NCBI GenBank assembly: GCA_030614005.1 | Contig: JAUWKS010000007.1 | Location: forward strand, 1-64,000 | DNA length: 64,000 nucleotides | Direction: 5' to 3' | Source of the DNA: Candidatus Heimdallarchaeota archaeon | GTDB taxonomy: Archaea; Asgardarchaeota; Heimdallarchaeia; JABLTI01 | Shown here: piece after piece, positions 34,706 through 43,746 of the stretch | Layout of the letters: each line of letters begins with the position of its first letter | Position numbering within the stretch: the first letter of the stretch is position 1 | Translations under genes and position numbers: made by a program | Notes under the pieces: generated by a model | Seen by the model: only the letters and a program-made list of their open reading frames with translations | Told to the model about the DNA's origin: nothing | Database searches by the model: none

Positions 34706-35680
34706 GTGAATAATTTGGTTAAGGATATCTTTGAACACGTAGCAATTTTAAATGCGCATATTGCTCAAAAAATTGTTGAGGAGGAAGGTATAGATGAATA
34801 TTGTACTACTCCCTGTGATATAGCTATAATCAGCCATGATAAAAAATATGTTCAAAGAAATTATATTGGAAAAATGCTTCATCACTTGTCTGAATATGAA
34901 TTTATGGAACGAAGGGGAGATGTTTTTGTACTACAAGAAGCATGGAGAAGAATGTTACCTGCCAGAGTAAATTCAGTGAAAATTCTAAGGGAAAAAGATG
35001 CTTACTCTCTTTTTTTATTTCAAGAACTTTTGGCAAAGAAATTTATTGAAATAGTTAAAAATGAATCTCAAAAAATCAATCTGTCTGAACTTGTGTATTA
35101 TCTTGATACAATAGATGGTTGTGATGGCTTAAACTCGATAAGATCTGACGCCATTGCAGAATTGGATTTATCAGATTCTCCTAAGAAAATTTTCGACTTT
35201 AACCATGGGTTAGGCTATAGTGCTATCCAATTATCTTCTCTTTTTTCTAAAAGCACAATTTATTCACTGCAAACAAATGCTGCATTCCGAGATGCTTATA
35301 ATTATACGATCAATAGATTTCAAAGAAAGAATATTAAATTTGCTATTGACTATCCTTCTGAAATGATGAATCAGTTGATGAAAGACAAAGTTGATTTAAT
35401 TTGCTTGTTTAATCCTCTAGGAATTGAGGTTCGAGAAATAGGTCGCTTTCTTGATATTTCCAAACAAATCTCAAAAAAAGGAACGAAACTATTAATTCAA
35501 GCCCCACTAATTGACAATCCAAAACATTCTCTAATCGCAGAATGGTTAGGAATGTGCGTTGAAGGTATGGGATTGTATTCAACATTAGAAAATTACAAAG
35601 TATTATTATCCCAGCATGGATTTGAAATCGATAAAGTAGTAGGGATAAACAACAGTATAATAGCGATCTACAATCCATAA
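34706..35680 (+). CDS. Winged-helix plus methyltransferase-like protein
   Basis: A 324-residue protein. Residues 1-80 look like the dimerising winged helix of O-methyltransferases (YVQRNYIGKMLHHLSEYEFM), a helical linker follows, and from about 160 there is a Rossmann-like domain with a degenerate SAM motif I, IFDFNHGLGYSAIQLSS (usual: DVGGG.G). Later strands (VDLICLFNPLG, KGTKLLIQAP) fit a methyltransferase order. Whether it binds SAM is unclear. The start is GTG 34706, the only upstream choice; no good ribosome binding site. It is separated from the helicase by a leader with nested inverted repeats. Confidence 0.65.
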   Translation: MNNLVKDIFEHVAILNAHIAQKIVEEEGIDEYCTTPCDIAIISHDKKYVQRNYIGKMLHHLSEYEFMERRGDVFVLQEAWRRMLPARVNSVKILREKDAYSLFLFQELLAKKFIEIVKNESQKINLSELVYYLDTIDGCDGLNSIRSDAIAELDLSDSPKKIFDFNHGLGYSAIQLSSLFSKSTIYSLQTNAAFRDAYNYTINRFQRKNIKFAIDYPSEMMNQLMKDKVDLICLFNPLGIEVREIGRFLDISKQISKKGTKLLIQAPLIDNPKHSLIAEWLGMCVEGMGLYSTLENYKVLLSQHGFEIDKVVGINNSIIAIYNP

Positions 35681-35685
35681 AAAAA

Positions 35686-35787
35686 GCTCTGTTTGTTTCG
35701 CATCAATTACTTTTTTAGAAATTGAGTAATGAACAAATTTAAGAAAACAATAAATTGTAATAAAGTACTCAATTAAATTTACAGAGC
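35686..35787 (+). repeat. Nested inverted repeats in the helicase leader
   Basis: GCTCTGT (35686-35692) pairs with ACAGAGC (35781-35787); inside it ATTGAGTA (35721-35728) pairs with TACTCAAT (35766-35773); inside that ACAAT and ATTGT (35748-35759) can pair. The whole lies between the preceding stop and the helicase ATG at 35797. Confidence 0.5.
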
Positions 35788-35796
35788 CTGAAAAAA

Positions 35797-38439
35797 ATGT
35801 CTGGTAAAGCTTTTCAATATTATGTGTTTCTAATGGATTTTGAAGAGGAAACACATAAAGTAAAAATGCTTATTCTTCCAGCAAAAGCTGCCTCTACAAG
35901 AGTTACACCAAATGAACGAGCAAAACTTCAATTTGTACTAGAGAACAATCGGTTAAGACCCTACAAATATTTTGTTTCAGATAAAATTGGAAGCGAATTC
36001 AAACGTCCAAATGAAATCACACAAGTATTTCGAAAAGCTAAAGGAATAATTATTTCACTAGATGCTCAACCAAAAGACTACCACTTATTTGAGGAGTATT
36101 TTAAAGCATTTAATATCAAAGCACCAACAATTAGACGAATATGCCGGTTATGTTTAATTGATCAACAAAAAGTAACTATTTTACCAGATGATAGAGAATA
36201 TTCAGTATCTGGAAGAAAAGCTTGTTATCAATGCGCTAAGGATGAACTAGATCGAGAATTGAACTCAAGAGAGATTAAGCTAACAAAAAATGGTAGAAAT
36301 CACTTTTACCGCATGTTAAGGAAAATCAAAAAAATCGATGACATTTTGGAAACTTTTACTTACAATTTTAGACCAGCAAAAAGACCTGATTTAACAATTT
36401 TTGATACTATCGGAGATATAGATGATCTATCTGATGCAAAATATCTTGATCAATTAGCTATTCCAGGAAGGCTCAAAGAAATTCTTAAAAAAATTGGCAT
36501 TAAAAAATTACTCCCAATTCAAGTTAAAGCACTACAAGCTGGTTTATTACACGAAGAAAATTTGTTGATTGTTGCAGGGACAAGCAGTGGAAAAACGCTC
36601 ATTGGGGAGATGGCTGGCTTACTCAAAGCACTGCAAGGAAAGAAAATGATTTATCTTAGTCCATTAGTTGCATTAACCAATCAAAAATATGAGGATTTCA
36701 AAAAGAAATATTCTCCAGAAGGATTGCGAGTGGCAATTAGAGTTGGTATGAGTAAAATTGATGTGGGGGAAGAAGAGAGATATATTATTGACACTGGATA
36801 TCGTAATGCTCAAATCATCACTGCAACGTATGAAGCATTTGATCTTTTATTGAGAAACGCAAAGGCGAGAGATTTAGGTGATATTGGTACAGTAATTATT
36901 GATGAAATACAACTTTTGAATCAAAAAGAACGAGGACCAGAACTCGACGGAATTATTGCTCGAGTAAAAAATCTCTTTCCGAAAGCGCAAATCTTAGGTC
37001 TTTCAGCAACAATTGGTAATCCTGAAGAATTAGCGGAAGATTTGAAATTAAAGATTCTCATACATGAAACAAGACCGATTCCATTAGAGAGACACATTAT
37101 TTTGGCTAAAGATCAAGATGAGAAAGAAATTCATCTCAGAGATTTGATTTTAGCAGAATACAATGTAAAATCTTCGCACGGATATTTTGGTCAGACAATC
37201 GTTTTCACAAATTCAAGAAGACATTGCTATGAACTAGCAGGGAAGCTCAACAAAAGTGGCTTGCGAACAACGGTTTATCACTCTGGTTTAACTTATCAAG
37301 AACGTAAAAGAGCTGAAGCTGGTTTCGCAGAGGGTAAATTTGCTTCGATAATTACTACTGCTGCATTGGGTGCAGGTGTCGATTTTCCTGCAAGTCAAGT
37401 GATTTTTGAATCATTAGCAATGGGGATTGAATGGATTTCTGTTGCAGAATTTTACCAAATGACTGGTCGAGCAGGGCGGTTAGGGTATCACGACAAAGGC
37501 AAAGTTGTTCTTCTTGTCCAACCAAATAGAAAATATCATCGATCAATGGATGAATCAGAAGATTCAGTGGCATTCTCTTTACTATCTGAAGAGATCGAAG
37601 ATGTTGATCCTTTAATGGAAGGTGAAAGGCAACTAGAGCAGATATTAGCTACTATCGTTGCATTGAAAGAACCAACGCTAAAGGATATAGTAAAAGCTTA
37701 TAGTCAAATGCTAGGTCCATCTGAACCATTAAAAGATACATTACAAGCACTCCAAGAATTAGAAATGATTAATATTTATCAAGAAGGTCCAAGGGCAACA
37801 AAACTAGGTAAGGCTACATCGAGAACATTCTTACATCCATCAGAAGCTGGTGCAATAAAAAAGAAATTGCAAACTGTTAGTCCATTAGAGATAGCAATAG
37901 ACCTAGAACCTTTTTCGAGTATTTTTCTAACATCTAAAATACAATCTGAAATTGAAAAAACTCTGAGGAGTGGCTATATTGGTTCTAACTTATTTGCAGG
38001 TTCAGTTTTAGAATATATGGAAAACGCTCTCGACAAACGACCGAATCTTCCGAAATTAATTATTGGGACTTTTGCTAAATGGCAAACAGAAATTTTCAAT
38101 TGCAATTGTACAGACAATCCTTGGTGTGATTGCGGGCAACGCTCGCTCTCAAGACTAATAGTAAAATTGCGTCTAGAGAATGAGAATCTACGAAAGATTA
38201 CCACAGCTCTTCAAACAGGCTATAATTTATACGCGTATCCCGGTGACATTTATCGTTGGTTTGATACTCTTATTCATCATTTACGAGCTGTAGCTAAATT
38301 AGCTGTAGTTTTTGACGAGAGAGGTACGATGAAATTAGCTCTAAATACAATAAGAATGATCGAACGTCCTTGGATAGTTTCAAAATTGAAGCGAATTCAA
38401 AAAGCAAAAAGAACTGATATATCAAAAATTAGTAAATGA
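35797..38439 (+). CDS. Ski2-family RNA helicase, ASH-Ski2 type
   Basis: An 880-residue superfamily 2 helicase. The N-terminal domain (about 1-220) has a zinc-ribbon pattern CRLC ... CYQC near 135-165. The RecA domains show motif I AGTSSGKT, Ia LSPLVAL, II IDEIQLL (DExH variant DEIQ), III SATIGN, IV/V FTNSRRH and TTAALGAGVDFP, and VI QMTGRAGR. A winged helix and helical ratchet domain follow, with a further Cys group CNCTDNPWCDCGQ near 770. This combination matches archaeal ASH-Ski2, which in Thermococcales works with aRNase J and the exosome in RNA decay. Hel308 lacks the N-terminal zinc domain. The leader carries nested inverted repeats that might allow autoregulation. Confidence 0.85.
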   Translation: MSGKAFQYYVFLMDFEEETHKVKMLILPAKAASTRVTPNERAKLQFVLENNRLRPYKYFVSDKIGSEFKRPNEITQVFRKAKGIIISLDAQPKDYHLFEEYFKAFNIKAPTIRRICRLCLIDQQKVTILPDDREYSVSGRKACYQCAKDELDRELNSREIKLTKNGRNHFYRMLRKIKKIDDILETFTYNFRPAKRPDLTIFDTIGDIDDLSDAKYLDQLAIPGRLKEILKKIGIKKLLPIQVKALQAGLLHEENLLIVAGTSSGKTLIGEMAGLLKALQGKKMIYLSPLVALTNQKYEDFKKKYSPEGLRVAIRVGMSKIDVGEEERYIIDTGYRNAQIITATYEAFDLLLRNAKARDLGDIGTVIIDEIQLLNQKERGPELDGIIARVKNLFPKAQILGLSATIGNPEELAEDLKLKILIHETRPIPLERHIILAKDQDEKEIHLRDLILAEYNVKSSHGYFGQTIVFTNSRRHCYELAGKLNKSGLRTTVYHSGLTYQERKRAEAGFAEGKFASIITTAALGAGVDFPASQVIFESLAMGIEWISVAEFYQMTGRAGRLGYHDKGKVVLLVQPNRKYHRSMDESEDSVAFSLLSEEIEDVDPLMEGERQLEQILATIVALKEPTLKDIVKAYSQMLGPSEPLKDTLQALQELEMINIYQEGPRATKLGKATSRTFLHPSEAGAIKKKLQTVSPLEIAIDLEPFSSIFLTSKIQSEIEKTLRSGYIGSNLFAGSVLEYMENALDKRPNLPKLIIGTFAKWQTEIFNCNCTDNPWCDCGQRSLSRLIVKLRLENENLRKITTALQTGYNLYAYPGDIYRWFDTLIHHLRAVAKLAVVFDERGTMKLALNTIRMIERPWIVSKLKRIQKAKRTDISKISK

Positions 38440-38579
38440 GGAACACTTATAATCTATTTTTAGTTCCCTCAGTTATAAATTAAATTACTTTTATTTAAAA
38501 GAAGTCCCCCGACACAAAGTATTTAATTTTTAATTAGCTGATATTATTAGAAGAAGATTTTCATTTGAGGAATTAGAAG

Positions 38580-39005
38580 ATGGCTATATTAGAAGCTGGT
38601 GTAATGTTTAGTGGAGTGCCAATTGTTAGGGTAAACTACTACAATGACAGCGCAACTGATTCCCTACTTACAGCGGGGCTTTTGGAAGCAATACAGCTAT
38701 TTGCAGTAGAAATTTTTGGTGATGAAACGGAATCATTCAAAATGAAAAAATATTGTATACTGCTTCACAATTTCATTCTCTCAAATAATCAAAAAGTGAT
38801 TCTATATTCAATTTGTGATACAATAGATAGACCGAAAGCAATAAACAATGTAATGAAAAATCTAGCATCAGAATTTATTAAGATGTTTCCTGCAGTTGAT
38901 ATGGGTTGTTTGGAAAAATATTCTTCTTTCGAAGAAAAAATAACGAAAAGGTTAGGCGATCTAATTTTTCGACCAGAAGATAGATTGAAGAAAGTTTTTC
39001 TATAG
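38580..39005 (+). CDS. Stand-alone longin-like domain protein
   Basis: A 141-residue single-domain protein: strand pair MAILEAGVMFSGVPIVRVNY, a long helix LLTAGLLEAIQLFAVEIFG, strands KYCILLHNFILS and KVILYSICDT, then a helix NNVMKNLASEFIKMFP. This order is the same as the C-terminal domain of the TPR protein at 6548, the middle of the membrane methyltransferase at 15371 and the N-terminus of the protein at 58632. The fold is inferred to be longin/roadblock-like. ATG 38580 has GAGG followed by AATTAGAAG upstream. It lies 140 bases after the helicase, with a small unknown gene next. Confidence 0.65.
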   Translation: MAILEAGVMFSGVPIVRVNYYNDSATDSLLTAGLLEAIQLFAVEIFGDETESFKMKKYCILLHNFILSNNQKVILYSICDTIDRPKAINNVMKNLASEFIKMFPAVDMGCLEKYSSFEEKITKRLGDLIFRPEDRLKKVFL

Positions 39006-39111
39006 GTCGAGTTTGTTGCTCAAAAAATTTATTCTTCAAGGATAGAATTTTTAGCTGAATGAATCGAAAAAGAATTATATCATAGCATTTTTGTGAAACG
39101 TGTTGATATTA

Positions 39112-39480
39112 ATGGTTGAAACTAACACAGATTTGAAGCCAGCAGTTAAAATGGAATTAGCATCAATGGATGATTTAGTGCGAATGGCTTTTTTCAGCGC
39201 AGCAAGAAATAATGGCTTAAATTTCTTAGCTTTTACTAAGAAAAATGAAAAGAAGTGGTACATAGGTTTCCTTACAGGAGTCGCTGGGTACTTTGAATTA
39301 AGAGGCGTTCCAATGTTTTTCTATGTTAAATTAGACACAAAGCCTGAAAAAAACAATTTCATACAATATTCAGCTGCCAAAGAGAAAGAGAAATGGACCT
39401 ATTCTGAATCAACTGCAGAACCAGCAAAATGGAATTATTTGCCAATAATTGAATTAGCAAATGAACCAACATTTCTCTAA
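39112..39480 (+). CDS. Small conserved-looking protein of unknown function
   Basis: A 122-residue soluble alpha/beta protein that I do not recognise. An N-terminal helix contains MDDLVRMAFFSAARNNG, then a strand KKWYIGFLTGVAGYFELRGV and a beta-hairpin region MFFYVKLDT; the last third is Trp- and Tyr-rich and Pro-containing. ATG 39112 is preferred to GTG 39100, which would add four hydrophobic residues. It follows the stand-alone longin-like gene by about 100 bases on the same strand and precedes the EF1A paralogue by about 100, so it could share a transcript with either. Confidence 0.6.
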   Translation: MVETNTDLKPAVKMELASMDDLVRMAFFSAARNNGLNFLAFTKKNEKKWYIGFLTGVAGYFELRGVPMFFYVKLDTKPEKNNFIQYSAAKEKEKWTYSESTAEPAKWNYLPIIELANEPTFL

Positions 39481-39578
39481 GAATACTTTTCATTTCTAAT
39501 ACTGAAAAAAGAGATATATTGAAGAGTAGAAAATAGAATATAAATTAAACTGCGAATTATGTAACGAGGATATTAACA

Positions 39579-40916
39579 ATGAGTGAAAAGAATCTCCTAA
39601 CTAGTATTGCAATTATCGGGCACGTCGATCATGGAAAATCTACATTGATGGGTCATTTTCTTTTTGATATTGGTGCTGTTGATCCTAGAGTAATGAAAAA
39701 GCATGAGATGGATGCAGATGGATTAGGAATGTCCTCTTGGAAATGGGCATATGTTTTGGATGCATTTCCAGAAGAAAAAGAGAAAGGAAAAACCATGGAT
39801 ATTGCTTTTCGTCGATTTGATATAAATAATCGAAATTATGTTATAATAGACAATCCCGGTCATCGTGATTTTACAAAAAATACCATAGCAGGATTGAGTA
39901 CTGCTGATGCATGTGTCCTTGTTATAAGTGCTGGAAGAGGAGAAATAGAAGCTGGTTTAGAACCAGGAAATGAACAAACTCCATCTGGTCAAACGCTTGA
40001 ACATACTTTAATTGCTTCTGTATTGGGAATTAAGGATGTCATTATCGTAGTAAATAAAATGGATAGTGCAAAATACTCTGAAGAACGGTTCAATGAAAGT
40101 AAATCAATTTTAGTCGCTTTTTTGAAACAAATTCAAAGTCCATGGATAAAAAACCTCGATACAATTCCATTCATTCCTATTAGCGGTCTAGATGGTGATA
40201 ATCTCGTAAATAAAAGTGATAAAATGAATTGGTATAAAGGACCAACACTAAAAGAAGCAATCGAGAAAATAAGTATGCCTGAAGACTTGACGAACAAAGA
40301 TCTTCGTTTAGTTATTTATGATGCCTTTCAAGAACCAGGTCAAGGTTTAGTTGGCTATGGTAGAATAATCAGTGGCAAGTTGAAAATGAACGATAGAATA
40401 GTTATTGCCCCAGGAACAAGATCTGGTACTGTAAAAACCATTTGGGATGAAGAAGAGGAAGTTTCAGAAGCAGGTGGAGGTATGGATGTTTCATTTCTTA
40501 TTAAAGGAGATGCTGAAGAAGACATTCGAAGAGGAGCAGTTATTGGTTTAGCTGGAAAAGAACCACCTTCAAAACCACGAATTCAAGTAAGATTGCTCTA
40601 TTTGGGATTGCAACCATTGGTTCTTGGAAATATCTCTATCCTTCATGTCGGGTCTGATCATGTTGAAGCTGAACTGGAAACCATTGTAAAAATACATAGA
40701 ACGAACCCCAAATTCAAGAATACTCTTCGAGAAATTGATGGAAAAACGATTATGATATTCAATGAAGAAGTTGCAAGTGTTATTCTTCACGTCAAAAATC
40801 CAATCGTTTCTGAAAAACAATCCGATATACCAAAGCTTGGCCGAGTTATTCTCAGAAAGAAAGGTCGTGTAATAGCTGCAGCTATCGTTGAAGACCTATT
40901 AGATGCTGAAAATTAG
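39579..40916 (+). CDS. EF1A-family translational GTPase paralogue
   Basis: A 445-residue GTPase of the EF1A/eRF3/Hbs1 group. G1 is GHVDHGKST; switch I region EKEKGKTMDIAFRRF corresponds to the RERGITIDLA of EF1A but with Lys for Ile; G3 is DNPGH rather than DCPGH/DAPGH; G4 is NKMD with the EF1A-like SAKYSEERFNE; G5 is SGLDG. Two beta-barrel domains complete it (about 230-445). The canonical aEF1A is expected elsewhere, so this is an additional divergent member, perhaps for ribosome rescue or termination, or another tRNA. A GAGG ribosome binding site precedes ATG 39579. The next gene, a PHP phosphoesterase, starts 30 bases later. Confidence 0.8.
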   Translation: MSEKNLLTSIAIIGHVDHGKSTLMGHFLFDIGAVDPRVMKKHEMDADGLGMSSWKWAYVLDAFPEEKEKGKTMDIAFRRFDINNRNYVIIDNPGHRDFTKNTIAGLSTADACVLVISAGRGEIEAGLEPGNEQTPSGQTLEHTLIASVLGIKDVIIVVNKMDSAKYSEERFNESKSILVAFLKQIQSPWIKNLDTIPFIPISGLDGDNLVNKSDKMNWYKGPTLKEAIEKISMPEDLTNKDLRLVIYDAFQEPGQGLVGYGRIISGKLKMNDRIVIAPGTRSGTVKTIWDEEEEVSEAGGGMDVSFLIKGDAEEDIRRGAVIGLAGKEPPSKPRIQVRLLYLGLQPLVLGNISILHVGSDHVEAELETIVKIHRTNPKFKNTLREIDGKTIMIFNEEVASVILHVKNPIVSEKQSDIPKLGRVILRKKGRVIAAAIVEDLLDAEN

Positions 40917-40946
40917 ACTATTGTACTAAATGGACGAAGATATAGA

Positions 40947-41813
40947 ATGACGGATAATAGAAAAGATAATTCTTATATTGATTTACATATTCACACAAAA
41001 GCATCTGATGGAACTTTCTCTCCTACAGAAATGGTTGAATATGCTAAATCAAAAAATATTGTTGCTGTAGCAATTACAGATCATGATACTGTTGCTGGAA
41101 TCGAAGAGGGCTTAATTGCAGGTAAAAAAATGGGTATTGAAGTTATTCCTGGAATAGAATTTTCCACAGAAATTGATGAATTAAGTTTTCATATCGTTGG
41201 TTTGTTTATAGATCACAAAGATAAAACTTTGCTTGAACTAACAGAGCAAATTCAAAACTCACGGTACAATCGTGCAAAAATGATTATTGAAAAAGTGAAT
41301 GCACTAAATGTAGGTCCAGAGATTACTCTTCAAGAGATTGAAGAAATTTCTAGTGGATTAATCGGTAGACCACACATTGCTTCGACAATGATTAAAAAAG
41401 GCTACGCAAAAACAATGGACGAAGTTTTTGATAAATTCCTAGAACGAGGTAGACCTTGTTATGTTCCTCGTTTTAAATTAAGACCTCAAGACGCAGTTAG
41501 TATTATTGCTAAAATGAAAGCCATAGCTATTTTAGCACATCCTGGATTTATTCCCAAGGGATTCAATTTTGATGAATTCCTAGAGGATTTAAAGAAATTT
41601 GGTTTAGCTGGAATAGAAGTTATTTATCCTACACATTCTCCAGAACAAAGAAAATTCTTTAGAAAATTAGCTAAGAAATTTGATTTACTGGAAAGTGGTG
41701 GAAGTGATTGCCATGGTGAACTAGGTAACGGTCCTTATATTGGCAGAACAAAAATACACTATCGTAATTTACAAAAAATGAAAGATAGACTTGGAAAAAA
41801 AAGTTCTAAATAA
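40947..41813 (+). CDS. PHP-domain phosphoesterase
   Basis: A 288-residue metal-dependent phosphoesterase of the PHP superfamily, of the type that hydrolyses 3',5'-nucleoside bisphosphate or trims RNA 5' ends (RNase AM/YciV group). Metal-binding motifs in order: DLHIHTKASDGTFSP near 12, AITDHDTVAGIEEG near 45, IPGIEFSTEI near 70, LAHPGFIPKGF near 193, and GGSDCHG near 250. All are intact. It starts 30 bases after the EF1A paralogue and is likely co-transcribed. Its end overlaps the end of the convergent methyltransferase gene by eight bases. Histidinol phosphatase is unlikely given motif order. Confidence 0.85.
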   Translation: MTDNRKDNSYIDLHIHTKASDGTFSPTEMVEYAKSKNIVAVAITDHDTVAGIEEGLIAGKKMGIEVIPGIEFSTEIDELSFHIVGLFIDHKDKTLLELTEQIQNSRYNRAKMIIEKVNALNVGPEITLQEIEEISSGLIGRPHIASTMIKKGYAKTMDEVFDKFLERGRPCYVPRFKLRPQDAVSIIAKMKAIAILAHPGFIPKGFNFDEFLEDLKKFGLAGIEVIYPTHSPEQRKFFRKLAKKFDLLESGGSDCHGELGNGPYIGRTKIHYRNLQKMKDRLGKKSSK

Positions 41814-42663
41814 CTTCTTTTCTGATAACTATCAGAATTTCTTCTCCAGCGTCAAGTAAACCCGTATGCTTTGCAAAAATAGTTTCAATCCTGAGCAATG
41901 TATTCCAAGTTTCTTCTTTTTCCATAATGTAATTTATGGGTTCAATTTGATTATTGGTTATAGGATTTAAGGCCATAATTTCGAGAATTTCACATCGAGA
42001 TTTTATTGCTAATTCAATTAGTTCTTTGCTGCTAAATCCATAGTAAAGAGGTTCTTCAGGAAATTCTTCAAATTGTTTATAGTTAGTATCGATCAATTCC
42101 CAGAGTCCTGCTTTCGTAGCATCTTCTAGTAATTCGAATCTACCATTTTTGATAATGCTCCGGAAGTATTGAGCTTTCGTTTTAACACTAAGAATAATAG
42201 GTGAACCAACCTTAGCAACTCGAACCAATTCTCTCAATAACTTGTGTCGTTGTTCACAGGCATATGACAATGTGCCTGACAAACAGATAACTAAATCAAA
42301 GGTATTTTCGCCAAAGAGTTCAAGATTTCCTAAATCTTCTAGCAGAGCAAATTGATCTATTTTATCTGAAATTTTGTATTTGTCGAATTTCTCTCGAGTA
42401 AGTTGGAGTTGATCTTCCGAAATATCTCCAATGATTAATCGTCGATTGCTTTGAGCAATTTTTAGTGCGAAATTTCCAGGGTCAAATCCGACATCTAAAA
42501 TTAGTGCATCTTCTGGAGGAAGATATTGATTAATAACCTTCATAATAAGTTCAAATTGAAGTTTCTTGTAGGCACTTTCACCTGCATGAGAAATCCAACC
42601 TTTAGCGCCCTTTTTTTTGAGAAAATTTTTTAGTATGTCTTTATTATAAGCCAATTTCTCCAT
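41806..42663 (-). CDS. Class I SAM-dependent methyltransferase
   Basis: A 285-residue methyltransferase; substrate unknown. After an N-terminal helical segment (KGWISHAGESAYKKLQFELI), motif I is LILDVGFDPGNFALKIAQ, where DxGFDPG replaces the usual DxGxGxG; then LIIGDISEDQLQLTREKFDK and the motif-IV strand FDLVICLSGTLSYACEQ. A C-terminal part (about 175-285) is helical and specific. It is not similar to the paired methyltransferases at 14.6-17.2 kb. ATG 42663 lies 80 bases from the divergent dCMP deaminase. Confidence 0.75.
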   Translation of the reverse strand: MEKLAYNKDILKNFLKKKGAKGWISHAGESAYKKLQFELIMKVINQYLPPEDALILDVGFDPGNFALKIAQSNRRLIIGDISEDQLQLTREKFDKYKISDKIDQFALLEDLGNLELFGENTFDLVICLSGTLSYACEQRHKLLRELVRVAKVGSPIILSVKTKAQYFRSIIKNGRFELLEDATKAGLWELIDTNYKQFEEFPEEPLYYGFSSKELIELAIKSRCEILEIMALNPITNNQIEPINYIMEKEETWNTLLRIETIFAKHTGLLDAGEEILIVIRKEVI

Positions 42664-42745
42664 CCTCAGACTTGTATATATTATAATAATACCACTAACC
42701 TTAAAATTATGTCTCTCTTTTCCTTACTAAAATGAGGTTTTAACC

Positions 42746-43279
42746 TTGAGCAAAAACAAAAAAATACAAACAAGTAGAGAACGACCATCAGTACATCAGT
42801 ATTTTACCGCTATGGCGGAACTAGTTTCCACGAGATCAACTTGCTTAAGACGTCAGTTTGGCTGTGTAATAGTTCAAAACGGCCATGCAATTTCTACAGG
42901 TTATAATGGTGCTCCAAAAGGCATGCCTCATTGTACTGATATTGGTTGTTTACGGGATGATTTAAACATTCCAAGTGGAACGAAACACGAGATTTGCAGA
43001 GGAGTACATGCAGAACAGAATGCAATAATTCAGTGTGCAATACATGGTGAATCAACAAAAGGAGCCACCCTCTATATAACCGGTTATCCTTGTAAAATTT
43101 GTTCAAAAATGATTATTAATGCAATGATAGACAGAGTTGTTATTTCTGGCAGTTATTCTGATACAGAAGGTATTGATCTAATGAAAGAAGCAGGTATAGA
43201 AGTAATTTTCATGGACAAACCTGCAAAAGAAATACTAGACTATGTTGTGCAATTAAAAGAATCTTGGCAAAGAAAGTAA
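42746..43279 (+). CDS. Deoxycytidylate deaminase
   Basis: Converts dCMP to dUMP for thymidylate synthesis, using a catalytic zinc. The 177 residues have the zinc ligands HAEQNAIIQ near 93 (His plus catalytic Glu) and PCKICSKM near 119, the N-terminal STRSTCLRRQFGCVIV typical of dCMP deaminases (ComEB), and GYNGAPKGMPHC. The Cys-rich insert CTDIGCLRDD resembles the allosteric enzymes. The start is TTG 42746, supported by GAGG eight bases upstream. It complements the dUTPase at 21368 as a source of dUMP. Confidence 0.9.
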   Translation: MSKNKKIQTSRERPSVHQYFTAMAELVSTRSTCLRRQFGCVIVQNGHAISTGYNGAPKGMPHCTDIGCLRDDLNIPSGTKHEICRGVHAEQNAIIQCAIHGESTKGATLYITGYPCKICSKMIINAMIDRVVISGSYSDTEGIDLMKEAGIEVIFMDKPAKEILDYVVQLKESWQRK

Positions 43280-43290
43280 GAAGATAGATT

Positions 43291-43698
43291 TCAGCCTAAA
43301 ACTGATCCAAACAATTCCAAATGGCTTTTTGTACGGATAAATATCACTGGAATTTTGTTCTTTCTGAGTTTAAGACGTAATTCTCTATCATTTGTAACAA
43401 CAATGCAAAAGGGATTGTTTTCAATTGCATATTGAACAATTCTATCATCAACAAATCTGATGTTTTTGGGGTTGTATTCAATAATCTGAAATCTTTCCAA
43501 GTATTTCAAAGCAAAAGCTACTTGTTTAGCTAATTTTGGCGTCTTTTTCGAAAGACGATTTAATTCATCAATACAACATGAAAGAAAAACAATGGTATGC
43601 TTTTGAGGAACCAATCGCTCTATTTCCGATTGAAGATTGAATTTGCTTTCCATAATGAGTATCGGAATGTTAGTATCTAAAACGATTTGTAATTCCAC
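43291..43698 (-). CDS. PIN-domain nuclease (Fcf1/VapC-like) of the aIF2-gamma operon
   Basis: A 135-residue PIN-domain protein, a fold with Mg-dependent RNase activity. Acidic active-site positions are visible: the first Asp in QIVLDTNIPILIM, the Glu in CIDELNRLSKK, the Asp in FVDDRIVQYA and the Asp in IVVTNDRELRLKL. Archaeal operons often place a PIN protein of this kind directly after aIF2-gamma, where an rRNA-processing role (Fcf1/Utp24-like) is suspected. GTG 43698 is chosen because GAGGG precedes it by about eight bases; an upstream start would add eleven hydrophobic residues. It starts 48 bases after the aIF2-gamma stop. A toxin role is unlikely as no antitoxin is adjacent. Confidence 0.78.
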   Translation of the reverse strand: MELQIVLDTNIPILIMESKFNLQSEIERLVPQKHTIVFLSCCIDELNRLSKKTPKLAKQVAFALKYLERFQIIEYNPKNIRFVDDRIVQYAIENNPFCIVVTNDRELRLKLRKNKIPVIFIRTKSHLELFGSVLG

Positions 43699-43746
43699 AA
43701 AGAATTCCCTCAATAAATATATAGCTATCAAGAAAGAATAAAAAAT

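Noticed and set aside
43291..43698. Toxin-antitoxin module built on the PIN protein
   Set aside because: No antitoxin-sized partner; the gene sits in the conserved aIF2-gamma operon.
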